Below, in pieces: positions 55,387 to 64,000 of a stretch of 64,000 nucleotides of DNA. The DNA lies in contig NZ_CP017479.1 of assembly GCF_001761465.1 (NCBI RefSeq), positions 4,338,595 through 4,402,594 on the forward strand. The letters run 5' to 3'. This DNA comes from Flavobacterium gilvum. GTDB lineage: Bacteria > Bacteroidota > Bacteroidia > Flavobacteriales > Flavobacteriaceae. Made by a program: the position numbers and the translations under genes. Below the pieces are notes generated by a model. That model was not told the DNA's origin. It made no database searches and saw only the letters and a program-made list of their open reading frames with translations. The first letter of the stretch is position 1; each line of letters opens with the position of its first letter.

Positions 55387-56076
55387 ATGCGTTTAATTCT
55401 ACTATACCTACTTACACTTTGTGCTATTCCTACCGTTCAGGCACAGCTAAAAGCCATCACAGACCAAACCGAATATCCTTTCTGGATTAATTTACCCAAT
55501 CAAGAAGTGTTAGACAAAAAAGCTCCCGTCATTCTTTTTCTACATGGAAAAAGTCTGTCTGGAACCAATTTAGACCGTGTAAAACGATATGGCGTTTTGC
55601 GAGCAATAGAAACTGGAAAAGAAATACCAGCCATCGTGGTTGCTCCTCAACTGGCTTCGGGACCTTGGAATCCCGATAAACTTTTGAAACTTCTGGAATA
55701 TGTGCAAAACAACTACAACACCGATTTATCAAAAGTGTATGTTTGCGGAATGAGTCTTGGTGGTTATGGCACTTTTGATTTTGCAGGCAAATATCCCGAT
55801 AAAATCACGGCTGCCGTTGCCATTTGCGGAGGCGGAAATACCAAAGACGCTTGTAATCTGGCTACGATTCCGCTGTGGGTTATTCATGGAAACAAAGATT
55901 ATATTGTCCCGCTTTCGGAATCCAAAAAAATGGTCAAAGCTATCCAAACCTGCAATCCCGATGCCAATCTTACTTTTACAGTTGTGAAAGGAGGAAATCA
56001 CAGCAGTGTTGAACATTTTTTTAGAGAAGATAAAATCTACAATTGGATGTTAGAAAAATCCAAATTCATACCATAA
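55387..56076 (+). CDS. Secreted alpha/beta-hydrolase (carboxylesterase/PHB-depolymerase-like)
   Basis: This 229-residue protein has a signal peptide (LLTLCAIPTVQAQ) and an alpha/beta-hydrolase fold. It shows VILFLHGKSLSGTN for the oxyanion strand, the nucleophile elbow GMSLGGYGTF, an acid near IPLWVIHGNKDYIVP and the catalytic His in GGNHSSVEHFF. Short members of this group are predicted to be esterases, feruloyl-esterase-like or dienelactone-hydrolase-like enzymes. Although it is next to the island it belongs in style to the flanking core genes. The substrate cannot be determined. Confidence 0.85.
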   Translation: MRLILLYLLTLCAIPTVQAQLKAITDQTEYPFWINLPNQEVLDKKAPVILFLHGKSLSGTNLDRVKRYGVLRAIETGKEIPAIVVAPQLASGPWNPDKLLKLLEYVQNNYNTDLSKVYVCGMSLGGYGTFDFAGKYPDKITAAVAICGGGNTKDACNLATIPLWVIHGNKDYIVPLSESKKMVKAIQTCNPDANLTFTVVKGGNHSSVEHFFREDKIYNWMLEKSKFIP

Positions 56077-56100
56077 ATACAAAGTTGTTTTTCTCCTAAA

Positions 56101-56161
56101 ACCATTAAGACATTAAGATTCATTAAGCCTAAAAACTTAATTTTCTTAATGTCTTAATGGT
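56101..56161. repeat. Long palindrome with CATTAAG units
   Basis: Arms 56101-56118 and 56144-56161 are perfect 18-bp complements (ACCATTAAGACATTAAGA). Each arm carries several CATTAAG repeats. Convergent esterase and hisS genes flank it, so it can serve as a bidirectional terminator. Confidence 0.85.
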
Positions 56162-56211
56162 AAAAAGGGACAATCCTTTTTTGGTTTGCTTAGCATACAT
56201 TCATAAAAACA

Positions 56212-56258
56212 AATTTCACAGATTGCACAAATTATTAATTCGTGCAATCTGTGAAATT
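56212..56258. repeat. Long palindrome between the esterase gene and hisS
   Basis: Arms 56212-56228 (AATTTCACAGATTGCAC) and 56242-56258 are perfect complements around an AT-rich loop. It is the second palindrome in the same 215-bp interval. Confidence 0.8.
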
Positions 56259-56293
56259 CGCTTTTTTTTGACTTTCGCCTTTTGACTTATCTG

Positions 56294-57664
56294 TTATTTC
56301 AAAATATCTTTCAGTTCCTGTAAACTCACTTTTTTCTGTTCGCCAGAAACCAGGTTTTTCAAGCTGTATTGATTATCATTCATTTCTTCGCCACCCACAA
56401 TTACTGCATAAGGAATAAATCGTTTGTCGGCGTGTTGGAATTGTTTTCCCACTTTTACATTGTCGGGATACAATTCTACTTTAATACCATCGGCTCGCAA
56501 TTCTTTGATGGCTTTCATCGAATAAAAAGCTTCGTCTTCGCCGTAATTGATAAACAATGCTTTGGATGTTGAAGTTACTGCTTCGGGAAACAATCCTAAT
56601 TCTTCCAGAACCAGATAGATTCGGTCAAGTCCGAAAGAAATTCCAACTCCACTCATGTTTTTCAAGCCAAAAATACCGGTCAAATCATCATAACGCCCAC
56701 CGCCACCAATGGAACCCATGGCAACTGTTTTGGGCGCAGCCACTTCAAAAATGGCTCCGGTATAATAATTAAGACCTCTGGCCAATGTTACGTCCAAATC
56801 CAAACTGGCTGTAGACAATCCTAAATTAATAACATTATCACATATAAATCGTAGTTCCTCTACTCCTTTCAAACCTTCTTCAGAAGCGGAAAGTAAAACC
56901 GATAATTTTTCTATTTTCTCAGAAATTGTTCCGGTGAAATTGAACAAAGGCTGTACTTTGACAATGGCTTCTTCTGCAATTCCTTTTTCAATCATTTCTT
57001 TCTTCACGCCGTCCTCGCCTATTTTGTCGAGTTTATCCAAAGCAACAGTAAAGTCGATCAATTTATCTGATGCGCCAATCACTTCGGCAATTCCCGAAAG
57101 AATTTTTCGGTTATTGATTTTTATGGTAACGCCTGCAAGACCCAAAGCTGCAAAAACCGAGTCATACAACTGCACTAACTCTACTTCCTGCCACAGCGAT
57201 TTTGACCCCACAACATCGGCATCGCACTGAAAGAATTCTCTGAAACGCCCTTTTTGAGGACGGTCGGCTCGCCAAACGGGTTGGATTTGGTATCTCTTAA
57301 ACGGAAATTCAATTTCACTTTGGTGTTGCACAACGTAACGGGCAAACGGAACGGTCAAATCATAACGCAAAGCTTTTTCCGAAATGCTGGATGTCAATCG
57401 TGTGCTGTCTTTGGCTTCCAAATGGGTTTCATTGGCTTTTGCCAAATAATCACCAGAATTCAATATTTTGAATATCAAACGATCGCCTTCTTCTCCGTAT
57501 TTCCCCATTAGGGTTTCGGAGTTTTCAAAAGATGGGGTTTCTATAGGTTGGAATCCAAATTTTTCGAAATTACTTTTTATGATTTTGATAATATATTGTC
57601 TTTTTGCCACCTCAGCAGGTGAAAAATCTCTTGTCCCTTTTGGAATACTTGGTTTTGAAGCCAT
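56294..57664 (-). CDS. hisS: Histidyl-tRNA synthetase
   Basis: This class II aminoacyl-tRNA synthetase of 456 residues charges tRNA-His. Motif 1 and the substrate loop are seen in [14 protein letters not shown] and [20 protein letters not shown], motif 2 in [19 protein letters not shown], the histidine-specific [15 protein letters not shown], and motif 3 in [13 protein letters not shown] with [15 protein letters not shown]. The C-terminal anticodon-binding domain (about 365-456) is complete. It is monocistronic, and palindromic repeats flank it at both ends. Confidence 0.97.
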   Translation of the reverse strand: MASKPSIPKGTRDFSPAEVAKRQYIIKIIKSNFEKFGFQPIETPSFENSETLMGKYGEEGDRLIFKILNSGDYLAKANETHLEAKDSTRLTSSISEKALRYDLTVPFARYVVQHQSEIEFPFKRYQIQPVWRADRPQKGRFREFFQCDADVVGSKSLWQEVELVQLYDSVFAALGLAGVTIKINNRKILSGIAEVIGASDKLIDFTVALDKLDKIGEDGVKKEMIEKGIAEEAIVKVQPLFNFTGTISEKIEKLSVLLSASEEGLKGVEELRFICDNVINLGLSTASLDLDVTLARGLNYYTGAIFEVAAPKTVAMGSIGGGGRYDDLTGIFGLKNMSGVGISFGLDRIYLVLEELGLFPEAVTSTSKALFINYGEDEAFYSMKAIKELRADGIKVELYPDNVKVGKQFQHADKRFIPYAVIVGGEEMNDNQYSLKNLVSGEQKKVSLQELKDILK

Positions 57665-57805
57665 TTATTTAGATTATTAGATTTTTGGATTATTAGATTT
57701 TAGATTTTTCGATTACACGATAAATCCTAAATCGACTGCAAATATCTTACTTTTAAAATAATTATGTTTGAAAAATTTGGGATTTAATTTGGGAGAACTC
57801 TTTTA

Positions 57806-57884
57806 ACCATATAAGGCATATAAGAACATATAAGCCTGCACCTAGAAAACTTTAACTTATATGTTCTTATATGCCTTATATGGT
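57806..57884. repeat. Long palindrome with CATATAAG units
   Basis: Arms 57806-57834 and 57856-57884 are perfect 29-bp complements. Each arm consists of three CATATAAG-type units with a period of about 9-10 bases. It lies between divergent hisS and the ABC permease gene, so it is not simply a terminator. Confidence 0.9.
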
Positions 57885-57959
57885 GATTTTTTTAATGCGC
57901 CCTTTTAATTTCTCAAATAGTAATTGTAACAAAAAATGTATTTTCGTGTCAAACAAAGC

Positions 57960-59204
57960 ATGATGCTAAAACTATTCAAAGAAAATATCCGAATTGCTTT
58001 TGGTTCTATTCGGACACAGCTATTGCGAACCATTTTGACGGTGATGATTATCGCTATAGGTATTACTGCCTTGGTCGGAATCCTTACGGTTGTTGCGGCG
58101 TTGGAGAACACTTTGTCATCGGATTTTGCTTCGATGGGGGCCAATACATTCAACATTAACCAATACGAAAATACCTCCCGTAGACGTGGCGGAAAGGAAC
58201 GTGAAATCATCAACCCTATTATTTCCTATCCCGAAGCCGTGGCTTTCAAGAATAAATACAATTATCCTTTTACCGAAACCTCGCTGTCCTTTACTGCAAC
58301 TTCGACTGCCGAAGTGAGATACGAAGCCCTGAAAACCGATCCCGAAATCAGAGTTTTGGGGGTTGACGAACATTTTTTGGTCAATTCGGGACTCGAGACC
58401 AATATGGGGCGGAATTTCAGCAATTTCGACATTTCCAACAATACTTACACTTGCGTAATTGGCTCCGATTTTTCTAAAGGAATCCTGAAAGACGTTAACC
58501 CGATTGGCAAAATACTTTCGATAAGAGGGGCAAAATTTAAAGTAATCGGAATCCTAAAAGAAAAAGGCTCCACTTTTGGCAATAGCCAAGATTTAAGAAT
58601 TTTGATTCCGATTCAGGTTGCTCGTTCCTTATTTACCGCTCCAAATATCAACTACAGTTTGAGTGTTATGGTTGCCAAAAAAGAATTATTAGATCAGGCG
58701 ATCGATTATGCCATCAGCAGCATGCGCAGAATCCGAAAATTAAGCCCCGTAAAAGACAATAATTTCGCTATAGTACGAAGTGATGATTTGATTAACAGAA
58801 TCCTTAGCATCACACAATATCTAGGATTTGCATCTTGGATCATAGGAATTATCACCATCCTCGGGTCGTCTATCGCCTTGATGAACATTATGATTGTTTC
58901 GGTAACGGAACGCACCCGCGAGATTGGCGTCCGAAAAGCTTTGGGCGCAAAAAAATCAACTATTGCTTTTCAGTTTTTTATTGAAACATTGCTGATTGGG
59001 CAAATAGGCGGTTTGGTCGGAATTATTTTCGGAATCTTAATCGGTTTTGGACTTTCGACAGCGATGCATTTTGCATTTGTAATTCCGTGGGGAGCCATTA
59101 TGGCTGCATTTCTAACGAGTTTTATTGTTGCACTTGTTTCGGGTTTGTATCCCGCTGTTAAATCCGCAAATTTGGATCCGATTGAGGCGTTGCGTTATGA
59201 ATAA
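57960..59204 (+). CDS. ABC transporter permease (MacB/FtsX-like)
   Basis: This inner-membrane protein of about 414 residues has the MacB topology: one N-terminal transmembrane helix (LLRTILTVMIIAIGITALVG), a large periplasmic domain (about 45-270), and three C-terminal helices in the FtsX domain (GIITILGSSIALMNIMIVSV, SGLYPAVKSANLDPIEALRY). It starts at ATG 57960 or 57963. Family members move lipoproteins, peptides or drugs by mechanotransmission. No ATPase gene is adjacent, so the partner must be encoded elsewhere. Confidence 0.9.
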   Translation: MMLKLFKENIRIAFGSIRTQLLRTILTVMIIAIGITALVGILTVVAALENTLSSDFASMGANTFNINQYENTSRRRGGKEREIINPIISYPEAVAFKNKYNYPFTETSLSFTATSTAEVRYEALKTDPEIRVLGVDEHFLVNSGLETNMGRNFSNFDISNNTYTCVIGSDFSKGILKDVNPIGKILSIRGAKFKVIGILKEKGSTFGNSQDLRILIPIQVARSLFTAPNINYSLSVMVAKKELLDQAIDYAISSMRRIRKLSPVKDNNFAIVRSDDLINRILSITQYLGFASWIIGIITILGSSIALMNIMIVSVTERTREIGVRKALGAKKSTIAFQFFIETLLIGQIGGLVGIIFGILIGFGLSTAMHFAFVIPWGAIMAAFLTSFIVALVSGLYPAVKSANLDPIEALRYE

Positions 59205-59336
59205 TGTTTAATTGGCCACGGATTAAACTGATTTAAACCGATTAATTTTTATGATGTTATAAAAAACACGTTTTGTTCGCGAGATCCCAATGACATTAAG
59301 TTAGCGATTTCTCGATACGATTTTTCTAAATATAAC

Positions 59337-59402
59337 TCTCGCAAAGGCGCAAAGGCGCAAAGAATTCCGTGTAAAACTTTGCGCCTTTGCGTCTTGGCGA
59401 GA
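59337..59402. repeat. Palindrome with GGCGCAAA units
   Basis: Arms 59337-59362 and 59377-59402 are complementary at about 24 of 26 positions, with GGCGCAAA repeated in the left arm. It lies between the convergent permease and prmC genes. A similar single arm (CACGGATTAAACTGATTTAA, 59217-59236) stands alone just upstream. Confidence 0.8.
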
Positions 59403-59438
59403 AAATACAAATCTTAACTTAATAACATTGTACGAGAG

Positions 59439-60293
59439 CTAATGCGCTCCAAAAATCATCCTGTCGTTTCCATAAATATCCTTACGGAGTTCAATGTTTT
59501 TGAAATTCATTTTTTCAAGTAAATCAACCATTTCTTCTCCCAAATATTGATTGATTTCAAAATACAATTCTCCTGAAACAGACAAGTTTTTTTGAGCCAA
59601 TTCGGCTATTTTTCTGTAAAAAAGTAAAGCATCATTATCGTCGACAAAAAGCGCTAAATGAGGCTCATTGTCTAAAACATTTTTCTTGATTTCTTCTTTT
59701 TCGAGATTTCGAACATACGGCGGATTCGAAACGATGATATCAAATTCCTGACCTAAATCCGTTGTCTCAAGTATGTTTTGCTCCATAAAAGTAACGTCAA
59801 CCGAATTACTTTCGGCATTTTTTTTGGCTGTCGCCAAAGCTTTTTCGGAAACATCAATTGCAAAAACCTTGGCATTTGGAAGATTCTTGGCTAGCGAAAC
59901 TGCAATACATCCACTTCCTGTCCCTATGTCTAGAATTTTTAGATTTTGACTTTTGTCTTTTGACTTTTGACTTTCAATTATCCAATCGACCAATTCCTCC
60001 GTTTCTGGCCTCGGAATCAAAACGGTTGAATTTACTTCAAATTCCAATCCATAAAAACTTGTTTTCCCTAATAAATACTGAATCGGAATTTCCAATTTCA
60101 ATTGTTCCAAAATCGAATTCCAAACCTGAATTTCTTCATCAGAAAGCACCAAATCAGGTTTCAAAGCCAAATCAACTCTTTTCAATTGCTGTTTTTCTTC
60201 CAATATCAAATAGAAAAAACTCTCTGCTTCGCCTTCATCATATATAGATGCAAGCTCCTGAATAAATTGGGTTCTGTATTCTTTTATTTTCAT
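59439..60293 (-). CDS. prmC: Peptide chain release factor N5-glutamine methyltransferase
   Basis: This SAM-dependent enzyme methylates the Gln of the GGQ motif of release factors RF1/RF2. It is 284 residues. An N-terminal helical domain is followed by the methyltransferase fold with LDIGTGSGCIAVSLAKNLPN, VFAIDVSEKALATAKKNA and the signature NPPYV (IVSNPPYVRNLEKEEI). A low-complexity run of Ser, Gln and Lys (SQKSKDKSQN), encoded by a repeat of GACTTTT units, is inserted just before the GTGSG motif. It may be a former intergenic repeat caught in the reading frame. Confidence 0.95.
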   Translation of the reverse strand: MKIKEYRTQFIQELASIYDEGEAESFFYLILEEKQQLKRVDLALKPDLVLSDEEIQVWNSILEQLKLEIPIQYLLGKTSFYGLEFEVNSTVLIPRPETEELVDWIIESQKSKDKSQNLKILDIGTGSGCIAVSLAKNLPNAKVFAIDVSEKALATAKKNAESNSVDVTFMEQNILETTDLGQEFDIIVSNPPYVRNLEKEEIKKNVLDNEPHLALFVDDNDALLFYRKIAELAQKNLSVSGELYFEINQYLGEEMVDLLEKMNFKNIELRKDIYGNDRMIFGAH

Positions 60294-60342
60294 TTAATGT
60301 AAAAAAAAAAATTACTATTATGATTTAGAAATATCTAAAATT

Positions 60343-60422
60343 TAACCGCAAGGTCCGCAAAGGAATCGCAATGTACGCAAAGCTTTGTGTACTTTGTGTA
60401 ATTCTTTGCGTTCTTAGTGGTT
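60343..60422. repeat. Palindrome with CGCAA units
   Basis: Left arm AACCGCAAGGTCCGCAAAGG and following bases (60343-60381) pairs imperfectly with the right arm ending TTAGTGGTT at 60422. CGCAA recurs about every 10 bases. It lies between the prmC start and the GNAT gene stop, both on the minus strand. Confidence 0.75.
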
Positions 60423-60444
60423 AATTTATAACGGGATACATTTA

Positions 60445-60930
60445 TCATAAATCTTTCAGCATCCAAACTGGACAGCTCGTATGCCCTGTGCTTCCCATTG
60501 GAGAACAAATATATTCGAAACCTGATTTTTTATACAACTTTTGAGCATCATACATAAAAGGCATCGTTTCCAGATAGCATTTCTCGAAACCAAATTCTCG
60601 GGCACTTTGCAAACATTTCTCCATCATTTGATTTCCAATTCCTTTTCCACGAATTTCCGGAAGGAAATACATTTTTTGTAATTCACAGAAAATTTCTGCT
60701 TCATTTGCGAGTGGTGCCACTCCTGCGCCACCAACGATTCTCCCTTCATTTTCTACTACATAATATACCGATCTTGGCTTATTGTATTCTTCAAACATCA
60801 AATCGAGATACGGATCTTCATAAGCCGTTCCTACTTTCGGGATGTTCAATTCATCAAATACAGCTCTTATCAATTGGGCAACCGACTGATTGTCTTCTTT
60901 TTGAATTTTCCTGATCATCCAATTATCCAT
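60445..60930 (-). CDS. GNAT-family N-acetyltransferase
   Basis: This cytoplasmic acetyl-CoA-dependent enzyme is about 161 residues from ATG 60930. A GTG at 60939 is an alternative start. The acetyl-CoA loop is LPEIRGKGIGNQMMEKCL, preceded by VYYVVENEGRIVGGAGV and followed by AREFGFEKCYLETMPFMYDA. Bacterial members acetylate small amines, antibiotics or peptides; the substrate here is unknown. Nothing in the neighbours hints at it. Confidence 0.85.
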   Translation of the reverse strand: MDNWMIRKIQKEDNQSVAQLIRAVFDELNIPKVGTAYEDPYLDLMFEEYNKPRSVYYVVENEGRIVGGAGVAPLANEAEIFCELQKMYFLPEIRGKGIGNQMMEKCLQSAREFGFEKCYLETMPFMYDAQKLYKKSGFEYICSPMGSTGHTSCPVWMLKDL

Positions 60931-61036
60931 AAAACACACTATTTATTAATCAATATGCAAAAATAGCCAATGTAAATGGGAAACATCCCAAGTTTCAAAA
61001 CTAAATCTTAAACTCAAAAATCACTACTTTTGCAAA

Positions 61037-62080
61037 GTGAAAATACATGAAAAATACATAAAACGCTGCATAGCTTTGGCCAAAAACGGACTAGGAGCAA
61101 CTTATCCCAACCCCTTGGTGGGAAGCGTTATTGTTTATGAAGACAAAATCATAGGCGAAGGATGGCACCAAAAAGCTGGTGAACCCCACGCCGAAGTCAA
61201 CACCGTGAATTCGGTTAAAGACAAATCACTGTTAAAGAAATCCACAATCTATGTAAGTTTGGAACCGTGCAGTCATTTTGGAAAAACGCCGCCCTGCTGT
61301 GATTTGATTATAAAAAATGGGATTCCAAATGTCGTTATCGGAACGGTCGATCCAAATATAATGGTAGCCGGAAATGGTATCAAAAAATTAATCGAAGCGG
61401 GTATTCATGTCACTGTCGGAATACTCGAAGACGAATGTAACGAACTCAACAAACGTTTCTTTACTTTTCATCAAAAGAAAAGACCTTATATACTATTAAA
61501 ATGGGCTCAAAGCCAAGACGGTTTTATAGCGCCACTTGAAAAATCAGAAAAAAAACCAGTTTGGATCACCAACAGTCATTCCAGACAATTGGTTCATAAA
61601 TGGAGAACCGAGGAACAGTCCATTTTGGTAGGAACTCAAACTGTTATTGATGATAATCCCAAACTCAATGCTAGAGATTGGTATGGAAACAACCCGATTC
61701 GACTGGTATTGGATCAGTACAACCGGATACCAAAAGAGAATGCTGTTTTGGATAATCAGACAAAAACAATAGTCTTTACCAATTCCAAAACCGCTATTTC
61801 AGAAGAAAGCACTACCTTTGAAGTTATTAATTTTGAACAAAATATAGCCGGACAAATTGCTGATTTACTTTATAAACACAATATTCAATCGGTTATTATT
61901 GAAGGCGGTCTTCAAACTTTGCAGACCTTTATCGATGCCAATCTTTGGGATGAGGCCCGAATTTTTACAGGAAAAGCGTTTTTGGGAAATGGAATCAAAG
62001 CTCCCTTGATACCAAAAATAAATTCCGAAAAGTATACAATTGAAGAGGACGAACTCACAATAACAAGAAACTATGATTGA
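61037..62080 (+). CDS. ribD: Bifunctional riboflavin biosynthesis protein RibD
   Basis: This enzyme performs two steps of riboflavin synthesis: deamination of the pyrimidine and NADPH reduction of the ribose. It is 347 residues from a GTG start; no ATG lies closer in frame. The deaminase domain (1-145) has the zinc motif His51-Ala-Glu53 and SLEPCSHFGKTPPC with Cys78 and Cys87. The reductase domain (about 150-347) has PVWITNSHSRQ, VGTQTVIDDNPKLNAR and IIEGGLQTLQTFI. The last 8 bases overlap the HAD gene. Confidence 0.95.
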   Translation: MKIHEKYIKRCIALAKNGLGATYPNPLVGSVIVYEDKIIGEGWHQKAGEPHAEVNTVNSVKDKSLLKKSTIYVSLEPCSHFGKTPPCCDLIIKNGIPNVVIGTVDPNIMVAGNGIKKLIEAGIHVTVGILEDECNELNKRFFTFHQKKRPYILLKWAQSQDGFIAPLEKSEKKPVWITNSHSRQLVHKWRTEEQSILVGTQTVIDDNPKLNARDWYGNNPIRLVLDQYNRIPKENAVLDNQTKTIVFTNSKTAISEESTTFEVINFEQNIAGQIADLLYKHNIQSVIIEGGLQTLQTFIDANLWDEARIFTGKAFLGNGIKAPLIPKINSEKYTIEEDELTITRNYD

Positions 62081-62675
62081 TGCTATAATTTTTGATTTTG
62101 GTGATGTGTTTATCAATTTGGACAAACAAGCCACCTTGGACGGGTTAAAAAATCTTGGCATTTCCCATTGGAACGAAGATTTAAACCAACTGAATTTGCA
62201 ATATGAAGTAGGAGCAATTTCGGAGGAAGATTTTTTGGGCGGAATCCAGAAACACACTAACAATGCTGCTATCGAAGATATTGCCAAAGCCTGGAACGCC
62301 ATACTATTGGACTTTCCTTTGTACCGTTTGGAATTTCTACAAATGCTTTCTCAAAAATATCGCTTGTTTTTGTTGAGTAACACCGACGCCATACATATTG
62401 ACACTTTTGAACAAAAAACAGGCACTTCATTTTACAGCGCTTTTTACCAATGTTTTGAAAAAATATACTTTTCATTTGAAATTGGAATGAGAAAACCCAA
62501 TCCCGAAGTTTATAATTTTGTACTCGATCAAAACGGGTTGCAGGCAAAACACACATTATTCATTGATGATAAAAAAGAAAATACAGATGCTGCAGAAGCA
62601 CTTGGACTTCCAGTTTGGAATCTGCAAGTAGGAGAAGAAGATGTAGTTGATTTATTTGAAAAAGGTATAATTTGA
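62073..62675 (+). CDS. HAD-superfamily phosphatase
   Basis: This 200-residue HAD hydrolase has motif I DFGDVFINLD (nucleophile Asp9), motif II in LLSNTDAIHIDTFE, the Lys of motif III in MRKPNPEVYNF and motif IV in LFIDDKKENTDAAEALG. Members of this group dephosphorylate small phosphorylated metabolites. Coupling with ribD by an 8-bp overlap suggests a role as the phosphatase step of riboflavin synthesis, which is still commonly done by HAD enzymes, but this is inference from linkage. Confidence 0.9.
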   Translation: MIDAIIFDFGDVFINLDKQATLDGLKNLGISHWNEDLNQLNLQYEVGAISEEDFLGGIQKHTNNAAIEDIAKAWNAILLDFPLYRLEFLQMLSQKYRLFLLSNTDAIHIDTFEQKTGTSFYSAFYQCFEKIYFSFEIGMRKPNPEVYNFVLDQNGLQAKHTLFIDDKKENTDAAEALGLPVWNLQVGEEDVVDLFEKGII

Positions 62676-62767
62676 AAATTAGAAAATGAGGCAATTAGAT
62701 AATTTATATTAATACTTCAAATTGATTTTTGACATTGCCTCTTACCATTTATTTTTGATTTTTGAAA

Positions 62768-63391
62768 ATGAAAGATACCTATAATACTATTGCATCGCCT
62801 TCGGAAGAATCTTTATTCAAAGAAAAAAACAGTAAATTTTACGGTTATGCTTTCCCTATAGAATCAGAGGAAGAAGTAAAACCACTGATAGAAATCCTAA
62901 AAAAACAACACCCAAACGCTGTACATTATTGTTATGCCTATCAATTGGGATCTGAAAAAATTCAATATAGAGCCAATGATGACGGTGAACCCAGCGGTAC
63001 GGCTGGAACCCCCATTTATGGACAAATACAATCTTTCGGACTTACTAACGTTCTTATAGTTGTGGTTCGGATTTACGGCGGAATAAAATTAGGGGTTGGT
63101 GGATTGATTTCGGCTTATAAAACTTCAGCACAAATTACTTTGGAATCTTGCGAAATAATCGAAAAAACAATTGATGTCCCTTTTCAAATTTCTTTTGATT
63201 ATAAAAATATGAACAAAGTCATGCGGGTAATTAAAGAAAAAAAGCTAGAAATTGCATCTCAAGAGATGTTAATAAACGAAGAAACCAATCTGCCAATTGG
63301 AAAAATCACAGTAAAAACAAGAAAAAAAAATGCCGAAACAGTATTCGACGCTTTTCAATCATTGTTTGAAATAGACATAAAAAAACTATAA
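62768..63391 (+). CDS. YigZ/IMPACT-family protein
   Basis: This 207-residue protein is from the YigZ/IMPACT family, assigned from NSKFYGYAFPIESEEEVKPL, HYCYAYQLGSEKIQYRANDD, GEPSGTAGTPIYGQI and VVVRIYGGIKLGVGGLISAY. A C-terminal DUF1949-like ferredoxin fold follows. The ATG at 62768 is preferred to the in-frame TTG at 62762. Homologues are linked to translation control. The function in Bacteroidota is unknown. Confidence 0.9.
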   Translation: MKDTYNTIASPSEESLFKEKNSKFYGYAFPIESEEEVKPLIEILKKQHPNAVHYCYAYQLGSEKIQYRANDDGEPSGTAGTPIYGQIQSFGLTNVLIVVVRIYGGIKLGVGGLISAYKTSAQITLESCEIIEKTIDVPFQISFDYKNMNKVMRVIKEKKLEIASQEMLINEETNLPIGKITVKTRKKNAETVFDAFQSLFEIDIKKL

Positions 63392-63421
63392 TTCCTCAGT
63401 TAAAAGAAATCATTTTGAGGA

Positions 63422-63826
63422 TTATTCAAAAGATTTAACCATATCTAAAATGTAATCCGGAGGTGCAATTGGCCTACCCGTTTTTAGCGACACAAATACC
63501 AACATAAATTGTGCAGTTGTTAATAACTCTTTAGCCTCGTTATATATAGCACAATCAAATTCTATCCTCACAGACGTCAGACTTTTGAAAACAGTATGTA
63601 TGGTCAATAACTCATCATATACTGCCGATTTTTTAAAATTGATATTCATGTTCACTATTGGTAGCCCAATACCGTTCTCTTCCATCATTTTATATGAAAT
63701 CCCTTTGTTTCTAAGCCATTCAACCCTTCCTATCTCAAAATAAGGTATATAATTCCCATGATAAACTACCCCCATTTGGTCTGTTTCCGAGTAACGAACA
63801 CGCACTTGAATCTGATGATCTTTCAT
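63422..63826 (-). CDS. Acyl-CoA thioesterase (hot-dog fold, YbgC/4HBT-like)
   Basis: This 134-residue hot-dog enzyme hydrolyses acyl-CoA thioesters. The motif RYSETDQMGVVYHGNYIPYF contains the catalytic Asp, and RVEWLRNKGISYKMMEENG follows. A hot-dog helix and sheet are complete. The chain-length preference is unknown. It is convergent with the YigZ gene. AT-rich DNA upstream at the right edge of the window holds no gene. Confidence 0.9.
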   Translation of the reverse strand: MKDHQIQVRVRYSETDQMGVVYHGNYIPYFEIGRVEWLRNKGISYKMMEENGIGLPIVNMNINFKKSAVYDELLTIHTVFKSLTSVRIEFDCAIYNEAKELLTTAQFMLVFVSLKTGRPIAPPDYILDMVKSFE

Positions 63827-64000
63827 TAATTTTTACTTTAAATTTTATTTTTCAAAAAACCCCTTTACAAAAATATTTTCAAAAATTATAGTCCAAAACA
63901 TTTTTTTTTACTGATAATTGTTCACATATTTGTTATTCCAAAAAAAGAAAATCTTTTGCATTTTTTTTTGTAAGACAATAATCACCCTGATAACAATAAT
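63827..64000. other. AT-rich region at the window's right edge, possible origin-proximal DNA
   Basis: Very AT-rich, with long A and T runs. One DnaA-box-like nonamer TTGTTCACA at 63918-63926 differs from TTATCCACA at two positions. In some flavobacteria a thioesterase gene lies beside dnaA. The next gene is outside the window, so this is only a suggestion. Confidence 0.25.

Noticed and set aside
54967..56293. A duplicate of the tRNA-Met 3' end as right attachment site of the island
   Set aside because: I read both strands near the right edge and found no copy of the TTCAACTCCCGTC segment, so integrase-type insertion is not supported.

Overview
The window looks like a chromosome segment of a Flavobacterium-type member of the Bacteroidota. 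The DNA is AT-rich. Promoters fit the Bacteroidota pattern TTG/TTTG-N19-TAnnTTTG, Shine-Dalgarno sites are largely absent, and the family content is characteristic (SusC/SusD, DUF4290, hybrid two-component systems, RNase Y, a 6S-Flavo-type RNA locus). Layout: (1) 1-20.7 kb is core genome. It holds a TonB-dependent receptor, an M23 peptidase, a coiled-coil protein plus ZapA, a 6S RNA candidate and RNase Y, then a PAS histidine kinase, XerD, a small outer-membrane barrel, AroQ, a CDF transporter, a DUF493-DUF4290-MurA operon, an AAA nucleotide-binding protein, RecQ, Fmt, HU, YqgE, a class IV aminotransferase, a START-like protein and tRNA-Met(CAT). (2) About 20.7-55.0 kb is an accessory carbohydrate-utilisation island. 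It starts beside tRNA-Met with a relic of an IS4-type transposase. It encodes a GH2 beta-galactosidase-like enzyme with a malectin-like tail, a DUF5703 (GH95-like) protein, a LacI-type regulator, a GH29 fucosidase, a sialate O-acetylesterase, a SusD/SusC pair, a GH88 unsaturated glucuronyl hydrolase, a large secreted protein of unrecognised family, a hybrid two-component regulator (HTCS), an AraC regulator, a phytanoyl-CoA dioxygenase-like protein, a GH89 alpha-N-acetylglucosaminidase, a beta-helix (possibly GH141-like) protein and a GH97 enzyme. (3) 55.4-64 kb returns to core-like genes: an alpha/beta-hydrolase, HisS, an ABC permease, PrmC, a GNAT acetyltransferase, RibD, a HAD phosphatase, a YigZ-family protein and a thioesterase. 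AT-rich DNA at the right end could adjoin the replication origin. How the island may work (inference): SusC/SusD import glycan fragments. Periplasmic or surface exo-enzymes remove alpha-GlcNAc, fucose, galactose, O-acetyl groups and unsaturated uronic acid. HTCS, LacI and AraC proteins control the set. Two conserved non-coding motifs support co-regulation. A 42-bp identical promoter block precedes both the DUF5703 gene and susC. A roughly 65-bp block with a 21-bp direct repeat precedes both susC and the unrecognised secreted protein, the latter in the divergent interval with the HTCS gene. The island also shows decay: relics of a GH88 gene abutting the susD stop, of an SGNH esterase and of a transposase, plus an unassigned decayed stretch upstream of susC. 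Several intergenic spaces outside the island hold long palindromes whose arms are built from 8-10 bp quasi-repeats.
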